NCBI GenBank assembly: GCA_009602725.1
Contig: WELB01000167.1
Span: 172,521 to 222,707, forward strand
DNA from: Spirogloea muscicola
Taxonomy: Eukaryota; Streptophyta; Zygnematophyceae; Spirogloeales; Spirogloeaceae
Reading direction: 5' to 3'
DNA length: 50,187 nt
The translations under genes and the position numbers were made by a program. The notes under the pieces are model-generated. The model searched no databases. It saw only the letters and a program-made list of their open reading frames with translations, and was not told where the DNA came from. Below are positions 9,385 to 20,500 of this stretch, piece after piece (within the stretch, counting starts at the first letter, position 1; each line of letters starts with the position of its first letter).

Positions 9385-12300
9385 GTCAGAGGCCTCCGCC
9401 GGGGGCGCCTCGACCGCCGCCGCCGCCGCCGCCGCCGTGCCGGGATGTGGCCAACCGGCGACCTCGAGGCGTGCCTGGAGGCCACCGCTGCAAGCCTCCG
9501 TCGGCGGCCGCCGCCGCTCGGCGACCCAGCTGGCGCCGCTGCCGCCACTACCGCCGCGGCGCACCAGTGCCGCCTCCTCCTGGTGCTCCTGCGGGCCTGG
9601 CGCGACTCGTTGACCGCTGGCGGCGGCGGGCCGGCGGCGGAGGAGGCCGTTCACCGCGTCTGCCGCCGCGTCGTCGCCACAGCGCTTGCCGGCCTCGCGC
9701 AGCTCCACGAGGGCCATGCCGGGGCGGCGCCCGGCCAGGAGGCCGCCGTGCGGCCCCTCCTCGCGTGCCTCCTCGTCGCGCTGAGCCTCCTCCGTGCCCA
9801 CAACGAGGCGCGCGGCGGCGACCTGGATGCGGCGGCTGAGGACGGCAGCGCAGCATCCTTGGACAGCCAGGATGCCTTTGCTGAGGTAAGCTTGCACCTT
9901 CACAACGTTGTAGCTCAGGCTCACTTCCCGAGGTCCAGCTCCGAAGTCCAATGCCCTGCTTCACCTCCCCTCATCTCGGCGTTCTGCTGGCCCCCATTGA
10001 CGAACGCCACTACCGGCTGTCTGCATTGAGTTCCTGACCATGGTCAATGGTTAGGGTTAGGGCAAGACGGTTAAGGCAAGACGGTTAGGGCAACATCAGG
10101 ATTAGGGCAAGGTTGTGGTTGAGGGTTTAGTGAGGGTCTAGTTAGAACTAGACTGACGGCGCTGCTTGTGTGGAGCGCGCTGGCCAGGTGGCGCTCCTGA
10201 TGCTGGGTGCTCTTCCGGGCCTGTGCCTTTTGGCGGCCGCCAGCGCCAACGCCTGCGGTGACCTGGCGCTCGCCGCCGTGGATGCCACCATCGGCGGCTT
10301 GCTCGCCCCCCCGACGTGGCTCCCAGTCCTTGCCGCCCTTTTCCCGTTCCAGGCGATCCTGGCGCGGCCGTCTGGCGCCACCGCCGTCTTCCTGCGGCTC
10401 TGCCTCACCGTCGTCCAGTCGCAGCGCGGCCTGGAGCTCCTGCTCGATGCTGGCCTGCTGCGGCAACTGACGCGGCCTGCCCACCACCTCGCGGCAGCGG
10501 GCAACAAGAGCAGGAAGTTGGGCGGTGGCGATGGTGGCTCCTCGCCCATTACGGCGGATGCCAAGTGGACCCTGGTTCTCGCCCTCGTGACGGCGGTGCT
10601 GCGGTCGGCGGCTGATGTCAATCAGAGCGCCGACTCCGCCGCCGAGGCCTTTGGCAGTGGCCGCGACAGCATTGTGGAGCAGGCGCTGGACTTCGTGGAG
10701 GAGCACGGGAGCCGGATGCTTGGCGTGCTCGAGCCGCCGGCTAGGTCATGGCAGCGGCAGGCTGCCGTGCCGCGGTCGCTGGGCCTCAACAAGCGGGCCC
10801 GCGCGCAACAGTGCGCGCCCCTCTCGCTGGCCGCCCTCAAGGTTGGCCCCACTCATACGCTCTCAACAGTACAGACCCAATTCCAAACCTCTTCTTCTTC
10901 TTCTGAGAGACCTAACTGATGTTCTTGTTAGCTCCAATTATGTCTTGCTTCAGCCATGAGCTCTTGCGTGCGTCCACTGCAGTCACTTTAGCGTCTCAGA
11001 GCACCTGGACTTCTTTATGTGGAGCTGGGGACTGTGCCCTTGCAGCAGCCAGTTAGCCTAGGCACAGTACAGTGGAGCTTGCTTGGTCATGCATGTCACA
11101 CCCTTGAGGACACCCTGGCCTTGATCGCACTGTCAAGACATCACACTCTGGCCCTGTACTTTGGAAAGGCTTTGTACACACTCACACCCTAATCAAGATT
11201 ACTTACACATGGCCTAGCGTGGATTTCACGTCCTTCACTCTGATACTCCACGGTTGATGTAGCAAAGCTTGGACGGTCAAGCAGCAGCTGTTGGTGCTGA
11301 CTCAGGCCCGCCGGTTTGGTTAAGATCGCAGGAGGTGGAGCATGTGCTGATGCTGCTGGTTGAGCTCGCACGCTGGAGCGGCCGCTGGGCACGGCGCCTT
11401 CCGGGTCTGGTGCCGGCTTTTGCCGAAGCAGCAGCGCGCCACCTGGCATTCATTGCACGGGAGGGCGCACTATGGCTCGCCGATGCTCCGCCGTCGGGCA
11501 GCGGCCTGGACCTGCCCTTTCGCAGCTCGCCAGAGTCAGCGGTGGAGCGCGCAGGGGTAGCGAGCCCGGCAGCAATTGGCAGCACTCGGGGCTGGTTTGC
11601 GCTTGCAGCGCACGCCTGTGCCGACCTGGCGCTGCCACCGCTGGCTGCGGCAAACGGGCCACCTTCGCAAGGCGGAACAGCTGCTGCTGCTGGTGATGTC
11701 CTTCCAAGCAAGCTGGCACTGGGCGCCGTTGCGGTTGAGGGCTTACCCTGTCGCCCTAGCGGTTACAGCGAAGAGTTGGCCATGGCAGTGTACAAGACCG
11801 CTGGCTGCGCCTTGCGGTTCACTTGCGAGCTCATCATGCAGGCCATTGGCCCTGTCGGTGGCGCCCCAGTCGACTGTCGCTTGCTGCCCGACATGCCGTC
11901 TCCGGAGATACTGCACAGCCTGCAGGTCCGCTCCCCAGCCCTATCAAGTGCACCTCTTATTCCAACTCTGACTGGTCGAGTCCATCTCATTCACATGCTC
12001 AAGCATGGTGATGTTGAGTGCACTGAAGCTGTCCGTGGCCTTGTACACTCTGGTGCCGCTTGGTCTCTCCATGTTCCACCTTCTTGGGCCAGCTGCAGAG
12101 TAATTGCAGCTGCAGAGTAGACACATTATCTAGGCCCATACATTCTGAAGCTGGTCCTTTGAAGCAGAGCCAGTGGCACATACTCTGCGTGGCAGTGATG
12201 AGTCACAGCCCAAAATCGTCCTCATTTTTTCCACCTCCGATCCTGACCGTCAAATTCTGCGGTGCACTTATGAGCTACCCTTTACTGTATCATGCAGCAA

Positions 12301-13013
12301 ATACTCCACGAGATAGTAAGTGGTTGAAGTCCAGCGGACCCACTTCACAGACCCACAGTTCGGGTGTTTGCGTGATTGTGGCCTTGCAGGAACAGGGTAT
12401 AGTCATCTTGACCGAGCTGCTGTCGAGCGGACGGCGCGGGCCACAGATCGACGAGGCCTGCCGCCTGCTCCTGTCTATTGTGGATCAGGCACTCCTCGTT
12501 GAGGCCTGCATTGTCAGGGCATGCGGTGTGCCGCCGTCCCCCATCCACACGGACCTCTTCATCAAGGGTTTGCAGCCCCTGCAAGCAGGTCAGCGTGCTT
12601 CCATTAGGTGCTACATCCGAGGTCATCATATCTGGATTGCACCAATACATGCCATGGGCTACGTTGCAATACTCTGCTCATGTAAGAGTTATATGAGGGC
12701 CAGCCTGAACATGTGACTGTGACCGCTTGATCAGCAGGCAACCAAGAGATTTGCACATTGTTTGAGTATTTATGTATCTTGTACCTGGCATGCTCCCAAG
12801 TTACCCTCAGTAAATGGGTGTAGCCTCAGCGAGGTTAGAGGCTGGTGTTACGTGGAACTTGCGTGGTACGCCCAGAGGCAGTGCTACAGCCAAAGTTAAC
12901 CGTCAGGGCTGCTGGCTCTTATGTCATCAGCTGTGCAGAAGGAGGGGAGGCTGGAGCCGTTGCTTCTGGAGCTGCAGACGTCCGCTCTGTTGGTACACGC
13001 GTCCCTCACCTGA
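9385..13013 (+). CDS. NUP188: Nuclear pore protein NUP188, C-terminal part
   Basis: NUP188 is a large alpha-solenoid scaffold protein of the nuclear pore inner ring. Five plus-strand exons are seen: about 9385-9885 (start unsure), 10152-10841, 11332-11925, 12390-12588 and 12931-13013. Phases agree and the frame ends at TGA. Stretches fit the plant protein in order: VDATIGGLL, LRLCLTVVQSQRGLELLLDA, WTLVLALVTAVLRS, VEHVLMLLVELA, HLAFIAREGALW, RGWFALAAHA, MPSPEILHSLQ, VILTELL. No start codon or N-terminal domain belongs to this piece: it begins in the middle of the family protein. The rest of the protein is on the opposite strand at 17537-28879. Donors after 10841 (GTTGGC) and 11925 (GTCCGC) are weak. 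The first exon is unusually rich in Ala and Arg because of a CCG run. Confidence 0.82.
10049..10113. repeat. Degenerate 14-base telomere-like minisatellite
   Basis: Units of the form GGTTAGGGCAAGAC repeat with changes inside the first NUP188 intron of the C-terminal part. They contain TTAGGG words, including GGTTAGGGTTAGGG at the left end. About four to five units are visible. Confidence 0.7.
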
Positions 13014-13299
13014 CCAGACTGCCTTTGGTGGAGCCAAAAGCGAAGCTTATGGTGTTTGGACATTGCGCACATTGCGCCTCATTCTTTTGGATGCTGTGAG
13101 GACTCAAGTCCACCTGATATGTTCACGCCTCCATGCTGGCACACATCGCAATTCGGCGGGGATGCTTGCAATGCGCAGTTGCACCTCAAGACGTGGGAGA
13201 AGCATTTCACATACTGGATTCGTATTCGAATTTGGAACCTTCAAGCCTGCACTGCATAGGCAGGCGAGTATAAGTACAGGTTGGGATTGACTTGACGAC

Positions 13300-13790
13300 G
13301 CTAGGAGGAAGAAAAGGCACTGCTCTCACAATGGCTGTGAGAGGCCGGCGCAAACGAAATGAACAAGGTCTGGAATAAAGAAACAGCTCCTCTAATGTAA
13401 CGCAATGGCTGTGTGAAAGCAAGATCATCCGAAGGGGGCGAGGGCTGCGAAAAGCCAGCCCGAAAGGAATGGACAAGGGGCCGGCAAGAGCTGAAACCCA
13501 CAACTAAGCAAGTACTACAAAGAGCAATCGCGGCCAGATTAACTGGTGGCTGGGAGAGGCCAGCCCAAAGGAATGGACAAGGTCTGAAGGAGCCGGAGTG
13601 CTAAGGGCTGGCCTCTCCCATAGCCTCTTCAGGCCCCGCAGTCGCTGCTTAGCTCGTAGTTTGGCCCCTTCGAACCTTGTCAATTCTTTTCGGGCTGGCT
13701 TCTCACAGCCCTTGCCCCCTTTGGGAGAGCCACTTCTCCCAGCCACCAGTTAATCTGGCCGCGCTTGCTCTAAGGACTGAGACAGAGGAT
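13300..13790. mobile_element. Retrotransposon 3' tails, two orientations
   Basis: The left half is in minus orientation (about 13300-13600). It holds the reverse complements of the GGGCTGGC tail and of the ACCAGTTAATCTGGCCGC end. The right half (about 13605-13790) is in plus orientation and closely matches the tail at 49395-49575, including the words CCTCTTCAGGCCCCGCAGTC and CTGCTTAGCTCGTA. No ORF part is kept. The inverted arrangement lies between NUP188 and the processing peptidase gene, so it is a possible rearrangement or misassembly point. Confidence 0.7.
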
Positions 13791-14182
13791 GGTCACCTAG
13801 AGGCCCTCTAGTCAAGAAGAAACAGCTCTCAGTGGCAGCCGCATGTCAGATAGAGCAGCAGTCTGAGAGAGCCGGAGGAAAGCCAATTTGGGACTGTCGG
13901 CTGGCGTCATCGGGGGTGACGCTGGCAGGACCCGCAGGCACGGAATCCGGTCGGGCAGCGGGCGGGGGGCTTGCCGGAGCCGTCGGATCCGCAAGGGCCT
14001 TGTGAACGGCTCCGATCCCGGACACGAGCTTGATCCAATGGCGTGCCGGCGGGGTGCATCCGACGGCCCGTGGCCCATCCCGGCAACCTAACGGGGGCGG
14101 GCAGCGCCGTCAGCGCACCCAGCGCGCCACCGTTTTAGATCCCCTCCGGCCTCCCTGCCGCCAGTGCCAGCCCGCTGGCTCT

Positions 14183-14222
<40 letters not shown>

Positions 14223-14354
14223 GAGAGCCCGCTGCCTCGCCGCGGCGCCGCGGCCTGCCGCTGGTGGAGGCCCCGCGATGGCTTTTACGGCGGCGGCCCT
14301 GGTGTTCGGTGCCTCCTGATCTGGCTCTCGCGTGTAGTAGGCCGCACCCTCGCC
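13791..14354. promoter_or_regulatory. Upstream region of the processing peptidase gene
   Basis: This GC-rich stretch precedes the start at 14355 and carries a (CCG)n array at about 14185-14221. It should hold the promoter and 5' UTR. I see no TATA box at a convincing place. Confidence 0.35.
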
Positions 14355-16715
14355 ATGGCCCTCCGCGCGCCCCTCGCGCCCTGCCGCCGCCATTGCCCCG
14401 CCTCTCCGCCGCCTCCTCCGCGAGCTCCGCTGCCGCCGCCGCCGCCGCTCCGCAGCAGCGCCGCCGGGAGCTGTAGACGCAGCCATGGTGTAGCGCACCC
14501 CCGCCACCCCGTGTGCCGCCAGCCATGGCCGTCCTCCACCGCCACCCCGCCTCCCTCCTCCGCTCCGCTTGCCGCCGTTCGCCAGCAGTCGACTGCGGCG
14601 CTTGGATCCTGTCGACAGCCGCCGCTGCCGAAGCTCGCCACCAGCATCACAGCGCGGGAGCGCAGGCTTCCGGCGTGTGCCAGCGGCAGTCTGCGGCGAG
14701 CGCCGCGGTCGTCACCGACGCCGTCGCCGCCGAGCTTGGAGGGCAGCCAGATGGCATTCCTCTTCTTCAGGTCGCAGCGACGCCCACCGCAGCCGCAGGT
14801 CACTGTCGCCGCCATGTGGGGTGCCTCCGCCCTCCTATGGCCGCTGCGGCAGTGGCTCCCCGCTGGCTCGGCGGAGCCCGATGCGGCGAACCAGCACTGG
14901 ACGCCGTCGGCTGCTGGCCGGCGTGGCCTGGTTGCGCCGGACCTCCGACGGGCTCCTCGGTCCTGCCAAGCGGGGGCCGGGCCGGAGCCCGCCGCCGGAT
15001 ATAAGCGTGACGGTGGCGCTCTGGCCGAGGAGGAACGCTTGGCTGCTGTAGCCAAGCGGCCTGCGGAGCTCGGCGGAGCGGGCTGCGGCGGCGTTGGCAA
15101 TGCCAACTCCGAGATGCCGATCTCAGAGAGCGGCGAGCGTAGCAGCCCAGAGGCTGGGAGCGACGGCGGCTCTGGCGACCGTCCCAGCTGGCTGCCAAGC
15201 TGGCTCAGCCTCACGAGCGATGACGGTCGCACGGTGATCGCGGCATTCGTCTTCTCGCTCCTCTTCCGCTGGCTCATCGCTGAGCCGCGCTTCATCCCAT
15301 CCCTCTCCATGTACCCCACCTTCGAAGTTGGCGATCGCATCATCGCCGAGAAGGTGAGGATGGGCAGCAGTGCTTTGGCAATGTAGTCTCGGCGATGGCG
15401 TGACTCACATTGTCTCTGCATTTAGTATGGCTGATGAGAGGCTCTGGCAATGGTTGCTGCTGCAATGGCGGCAGGTCTCCTATCACTTCCGCAACCCGGA
15501 CATAAATGACATTATCATCTTCAAGGCCCCAAAGGTGTTGCAGGTAAGCAGGACTGTAGCAGCAGTTCCTCCTCCCCCATTCTCCTCCCTCTTCCCTTTC
15601 TGCGCCACCCATCCCTGTGGTGTCTGCTGACTGGCAGCTGCCTTAAGTGCCTCTGCAGACCATTGGCTCTGGTCCATCAGCCGTCAGCCTTATTGACCTG
15701 CCGCTTGGGCTGCCGCTTGGGGTGCCGCTTCCGGCGGGCAGGACCGGGGCTACGATTCCAGCGAGGTTTTTATCAAGCGGGTTGTGGCCAAGGCGGGGGA
15801 CCTTGTGGAGGTAAGCTGCCGGGTGTCTTGACTGCGACTGCATGACTTCTCTACCAAGCCGCCTGACTGCAGACAGCATAACTCGTGCTTGCTGGCTCGC
15901 GCTCTTGCTAGCTCACCACGTCGCTCAATGGCGGCGGCATATGTCAGGTGCATGGCGGCAAGCTGCTGGTAAACGGCGTGGCCAAGGACGAGGACTTCAT
16001 CTTTGAGGCGCCGACGTACGACATGGGCGTGGTGGTACGTGCTTCATTCCTTTCTAAGAGCAGAGACAGCTCGTCCTTTATCCAGGAGAAAAGCCTTCAA
16101 GGCTTCCAAGGCCTTCAAGGCTTCCAAGGCTAGAAGAGGGCACAGTGCTATAATGTGCCAATGTAGTATTGTAGCACTCTTTGGCGCCAGAATCATGGTC
16201 AAAGAGGTGAGCCTAAAGACTATGTCTTAGAACAGGCAATTGAGCAGGTGTTTAGACTTGATGGGCTGGTGTGATGTTTTTCTGAGTGCAGCATGTCCCA
16301 GCCGGGCACGTGTTTGTAATGGGCGACAATCGCAACAATAGCTATGATTCCCACGTCTGGTAATCACTTTACCCCCACACTTATCCAATCGCAGGTTTGC
16401 TATGGATTGAGGGGATGATATCGAAGAGCGCCAGCAGCCCTTGGCTTCGGGTGCATCTGGGTCTGCCAGCCAGCATGCACATGTCCTTGGAGGAGTGACT
16501 TACATGCACTAGTGTTGCTGATGACTCTCATCTTGATTGGTTTCATCTAAGTGGTCAACCTTCAATTCTTGCTCTTGTGAAGGGGTCCGTTGCCGGCCAA
16601 GAATATTCTTGGCCGGTCAGTGGTACGCTACTGGCCAGTCAATCGCCTCGGCTCCACCGTCACAGACTTGCACCCTGCCGAGTTGCCCCAGCTGGTGACA
16701 GATGCAATTGCATGA
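14355..16715 (+). CDS. TPP: Thylakoidal processing peptidase (type I signal peptidase)
   Basis: This membrane-bound Ser/Lys peptidase removes thylakoid-transfer signals from lumenal proteins in the chloroplast. Six exons join in phase: 14355-15353, 15475-15543, 15742-15810, 15948-16034, 16292-16359 and 16583-16715 (TGA), giving 474 residues. A membrane segment ([18 protein letters not shown]) precedes the catalytic box PSLSMYPTF with nucleophile Ser318. The general-base Lys is in [11 protein letters not shown] (Lys368). Box E is [18 protein letters not shown] from residue 418. The end is [12 protein letters not shown] plus a short tail. The first roughly 280 residues are a low-complexity, Ala/Pro/Arg/Ser-rich region, far longer than a normal transit peptide plus linker. 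An inner ATG in frame at about 14750 could be an alternative start. The gene lies between the two opposed halves of NUP188. Confidence 0.9.
16093..16130. repeat. 18-base tandem repeat in a peptidase intron
   Basis: The unit CCTTCAAGGCTTCCAAGG occurs twice in a row, just after a related partial unit, in the intron following exon 4 of the processing peptidase. Confidence 0.75.
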
Positions 16716-17536
16716 ACGGAAGGCGGCTCAGGAAGCTGGAAATTGTGGCAAAGGGCAACAATTGCCAAGCAGCCCCATGGCAGTCTCTTGTACTCAACGC
16801 AGGCACACTTATGTAGCCATGGACTGGGCATGCACGTGGCGCCCTCAGAGCTCAACGGCAGATTCTTGTTCTCAGATCATGAGATATGTCCATGGCTTGT
16901 GGACACGACATGGCCCACTAGGAGGAGCACCAGGGGCCAGTCTGGGGTCCTGGCACTCCAACTTCACTTTGACCACTGGGCGGTAGTCACAATGCAGGCG
17001 GTGTGATGTGAATTTGCAACTCGCATTGAGGATTGTGAGAGATGCAGATACCTCTCAGGCGCTTAGCAACATCGCCGCATGTGTGCATATTGCCAATAGT
17101 GGCAGCACACAACAGAGGGCAGTATTCATCAGGGACTACAATCCTGACAATGGCCTCTGGCCGACCGGGCAGGTTACCTACTGGGCAGCGCGCCATCGCG
17201 CCACCCTCCCTGGAACATATAATTGGACCACCTTTGGCACTTGTAAGCCGAGTGCCACAGCTTGCATGCTGCAGCGTAGGCCATGCAAGCTTATTTAACA
17301 TTGGCAAAGGCAACTGGTCGCCTGGGACTGGAGAGTGGCAAACTTTGTAGTGGCAAATTTGAGTACCAAGTACAGCTGCATTGCTAGGCAGCTGATCATA
17401 GTGACATCATTCTTTTCCAAGATATTATTGAAGAGCATGATACTGTCTTGCGAATATGATGGTCTTGACTGTCAGTTGTGTGTCAGAAGTTGCCATCCTT
17501 CACATTGTTTGCAGCCGCATTAGCGAAACAGCGAGG
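16716..17536. other. Intergenic, processing peptidase to NUP188 N-terminal part
   Basis: No gene is recognised. If the NUP188 split is an assembly or genomic inversion, one junction may lie here, because the last minus-strand NUP188 exon ends at about 17537 and nothing matching its continuation follows on the minus strand. Confidence 0.4.
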
Positions 17537-20500
17537 AGGTCTGTCCAGGATGCAAGCACACGTTGCCGGGCGGCCGCGAGCGAGGCCGTTGAGGTCGCCA
17601 GCCGGAAGCCCTGCAGTGCTGCCTCAGTGTGCTGCCGCTGCAGGGAGTCGGGCCACCATTCCATGCCAAGCGCCCTGGCAGACAAGCAGCAGAAGTCGAA
17701 GCACGCATTGAAACGATGTAAGCTGAATCAAAGTCAGCTTGACTGCATGCCTGACTTCAAGCCCTACCTCCAGAGAGTAGTTTGCATTCCCCGTACCTTT
17801 CAAGGAGCGTGCAGGGCCAGCTGGCATCAACGCCGTCATTGAGCTGCAGCGCCGGTGCCCCAACCCTCAGGAGCTCCTCCGGCTGCAGGGACACCACAAC
17901 TTCCAGTAGCCGGCGAAACGAACCCGCCGGCACGACGCGCCCGTCCTCCAACTCTCCAGTCAGGTGCTGATAGAGGTCGTTCACAATCAGCGCTTGCAGG
18001 TCCTCGTCCCGCCTGCAAAGACATATAGTACGGAGCCTGATGAGGCTATAGCCTACTGGTGGAGCTCAACCTCACTTCTGCAATGTCGGGCATCGGCAAC
18101 TGCAAGGCCCAACATAGAAATTGGCTGTCGGCAAGCTTGCCAAAGTTTGCCTCAAACTTGCCAGGCAAGCGCGACCTGTAATTTGGTGCATTGGCTCACT
18201 TTCAGAGAAGCTGGCTAGTTGGCATCAACCAAGATGCAAGCGGAGAAAGAGCTGATGTTTGAGCTATGCACTGAGCTTAAACTGGAGAAGAACAAGTCGG
18301 TCATAAGAAACGGAACAGCAGGCAGGGGAGCTGACGACCTTCACGACGCTGTTGGACTAGGAGTGCTCACCCATATGCACGATACTGCTGCAGGAGCTCC
18401 TTGGCGTCAGGTGACAGAAATAGCTGCATGAGAGACACGGAGTCACTCAGATCTGCTGTACATGTTACACCCTTGTCTATGTTGCAGGGACAAACATGTC
18501 CTATGTGTGCCTTTTCGAGTTGCTCATCTTAGCAGTATGTCACCAGGCTGTATCCATAAGATAGGGTAGGTAAGGCCGTGCCAAATCTGGCTGCCGCTTG
18601 AGACAATGACAGCCTTAGGACATTCATTCTGAGAAAGTCGTTTCCCTGTTTGCCGACATGGCAAAACCCCTCATTACTTCACTCATGTCCACTAAGGCAA
18701 CTTGACAAGCTCATGGGCGTCCGAATGGCACCTTTGCCGCAACTCCTTGTACACAAGCCACGAGGTTCTCATCAAGGCCATCCTTGTCGTCCTCCAGCAC
18801 CTTGCTCACGAGCCCAACAAGCACAAGCTGGGAGTACTTCTGCAAACAGCCACAGCACACTTCACTGCCAATGCTGCCATTGTCCTGCAACAATCATAGT
18901 CTTATCAGGCACTGTCTCGCCAATATGTCATCTGCAATGCCCTCGCAAGCCGGCCGAATTTCAAGAAGCTTACATACACCTCTTTCTTATGACACCCACA
19001 ATCTGATTGGGTAGGCCACTACCTTGCTCTGGTGAAAGATGTCAGCATGATCATCCTGCACCTCAGCGAACCTCGCCGTGGCTGCCTGGGGCCCCGTACC
19101 CGCCAGCTTGTGCCAGTCGCGCAGCACCTGCAGCGCACCCGACTGCCCAACAGCCCTGGAGGTATCACCATTGCACGTCGCCGACTCGGCTGGCACCAGC
19201 AGCCGAGCCTGCAGGAAGACGTCGAGCACCATGAGCTGGAAGGCCAAGGCTTCGCACGTCAGATGCAGCGCCTCCTTCTCCATCTCCTGCACTCACAAAC
19301 ATCACCAGCTAGAGGCACTTAGACCTCGGTATGACGGTGTTCAACATGACGAAAATTGCATTGCTCGTCCCAGACTGACATCCATCTGATCAAGTTGATT
19401 ACAATTTGCTGGCAGCAACAGCTATGCACTGAGAATGGTCTCAAAAACCAAGCACCTAGCATGACAATCAGGGATTATTGCGCTAGAATCAGGTCTTGAG
19501 CAGTCGACTCACCTCACAGCTCTTTGCCACCTGCATGCTCTTATCATCAGCGTCAGCAGACAATGACGGAGCATTGACGGCTCTGGAAGATGTGAAGAGG
19601 CTGGCCGTGGCAGTCAGCCAGAAAGTTGGCTTGGTGAGCAGCCACTGAACAACACTGTAGCAACCCACAGGCTCGTTCCAGATGCGGACGAGCAGGGTGA
19701 GCACCCTGGCCAGCACCTCGCCCAAGTCACTGCAGAATGACTAACGAGAGAATGATCTACATGGTAATATATCCATGACTCAAGCAAATTAATAGTCAAA
19801 ATACTCCTACACCAACGTTTGCCGCTCCTGATTCGGAAATTTCCAAACATCCTGTTCACACTCGGCTGGCTTACACAGCCGCCTCATCATATCAGCAGCC
19901 GCTACCACGTGATGCTATTGTCCTAAGGGGCCCAACTTGTTGGGCATCACTGTGACATTGATTTAGGCACCTTGAATGCATCCAAGCTAAAATGTAGGAC
20001 ATGCCAGGAATAGAGACCTTGCCAAGAGCACAGCGGACTGCTGGACCAGCGCCCAGAGCGCCTCCAGACCCTTGCCCTCACCCAAGTTGTCCTCCTTGTC
20101 ACTGTTACACCTGGACGGGTCTGGGGGCGAGAGGAAGAAGTCCACCAAGGCTGGCTGAACAAGTGCAGTCAGAGTCTTATGATCAGCAAACCGCTGCATG
20201 CTGCTTTGCCTGAAATCTGATGTTCTGTTTGAGGCGTTCTGCAATAGTATACAACATAAGCAAAAATACAAGCAGAAGGAAAGATTGGTACCTGCCCGGG
20301 AACAGCATCAATGAGGAGGTCCAAAGCTGCCAGTGTCAGATCCGGGTACGCTGCCGCTACGTCCTTGGCCAGAAGCCCAGCAAAATAGCTGCTCAAGTGC
20401 GCCACCTGTGAGGTCCACCATATATTTGAATCCAGCATCCACTACCATAATCAGCCTGGAGGATGGCATCCCCAGAGGCAAACAGGGAGCAACATATTTC

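Noticed and set aside
9378-9839. Long overlapping open frames rich in Pro, Arg and Ala on both strands
   Set aside because: They are shadows of the NUP188 C-terminal exon and its CCG run. Only the frame with LLLVLLRAWRDSL fits the family.
14285-15421. 378-codon open frame on the minus strand
   Set aside because: It is antisense to exon 1 of the processing peptidase, and GC-rich sequence keeps it open. It has no recognisable domain.
18120-18170. Clustered AAGCTTG / CAAACTTG inverted words
   Set aside because: They form a short palindrome-rich patch inside a NUP188 intron, with no sign of function or of a mobile element.
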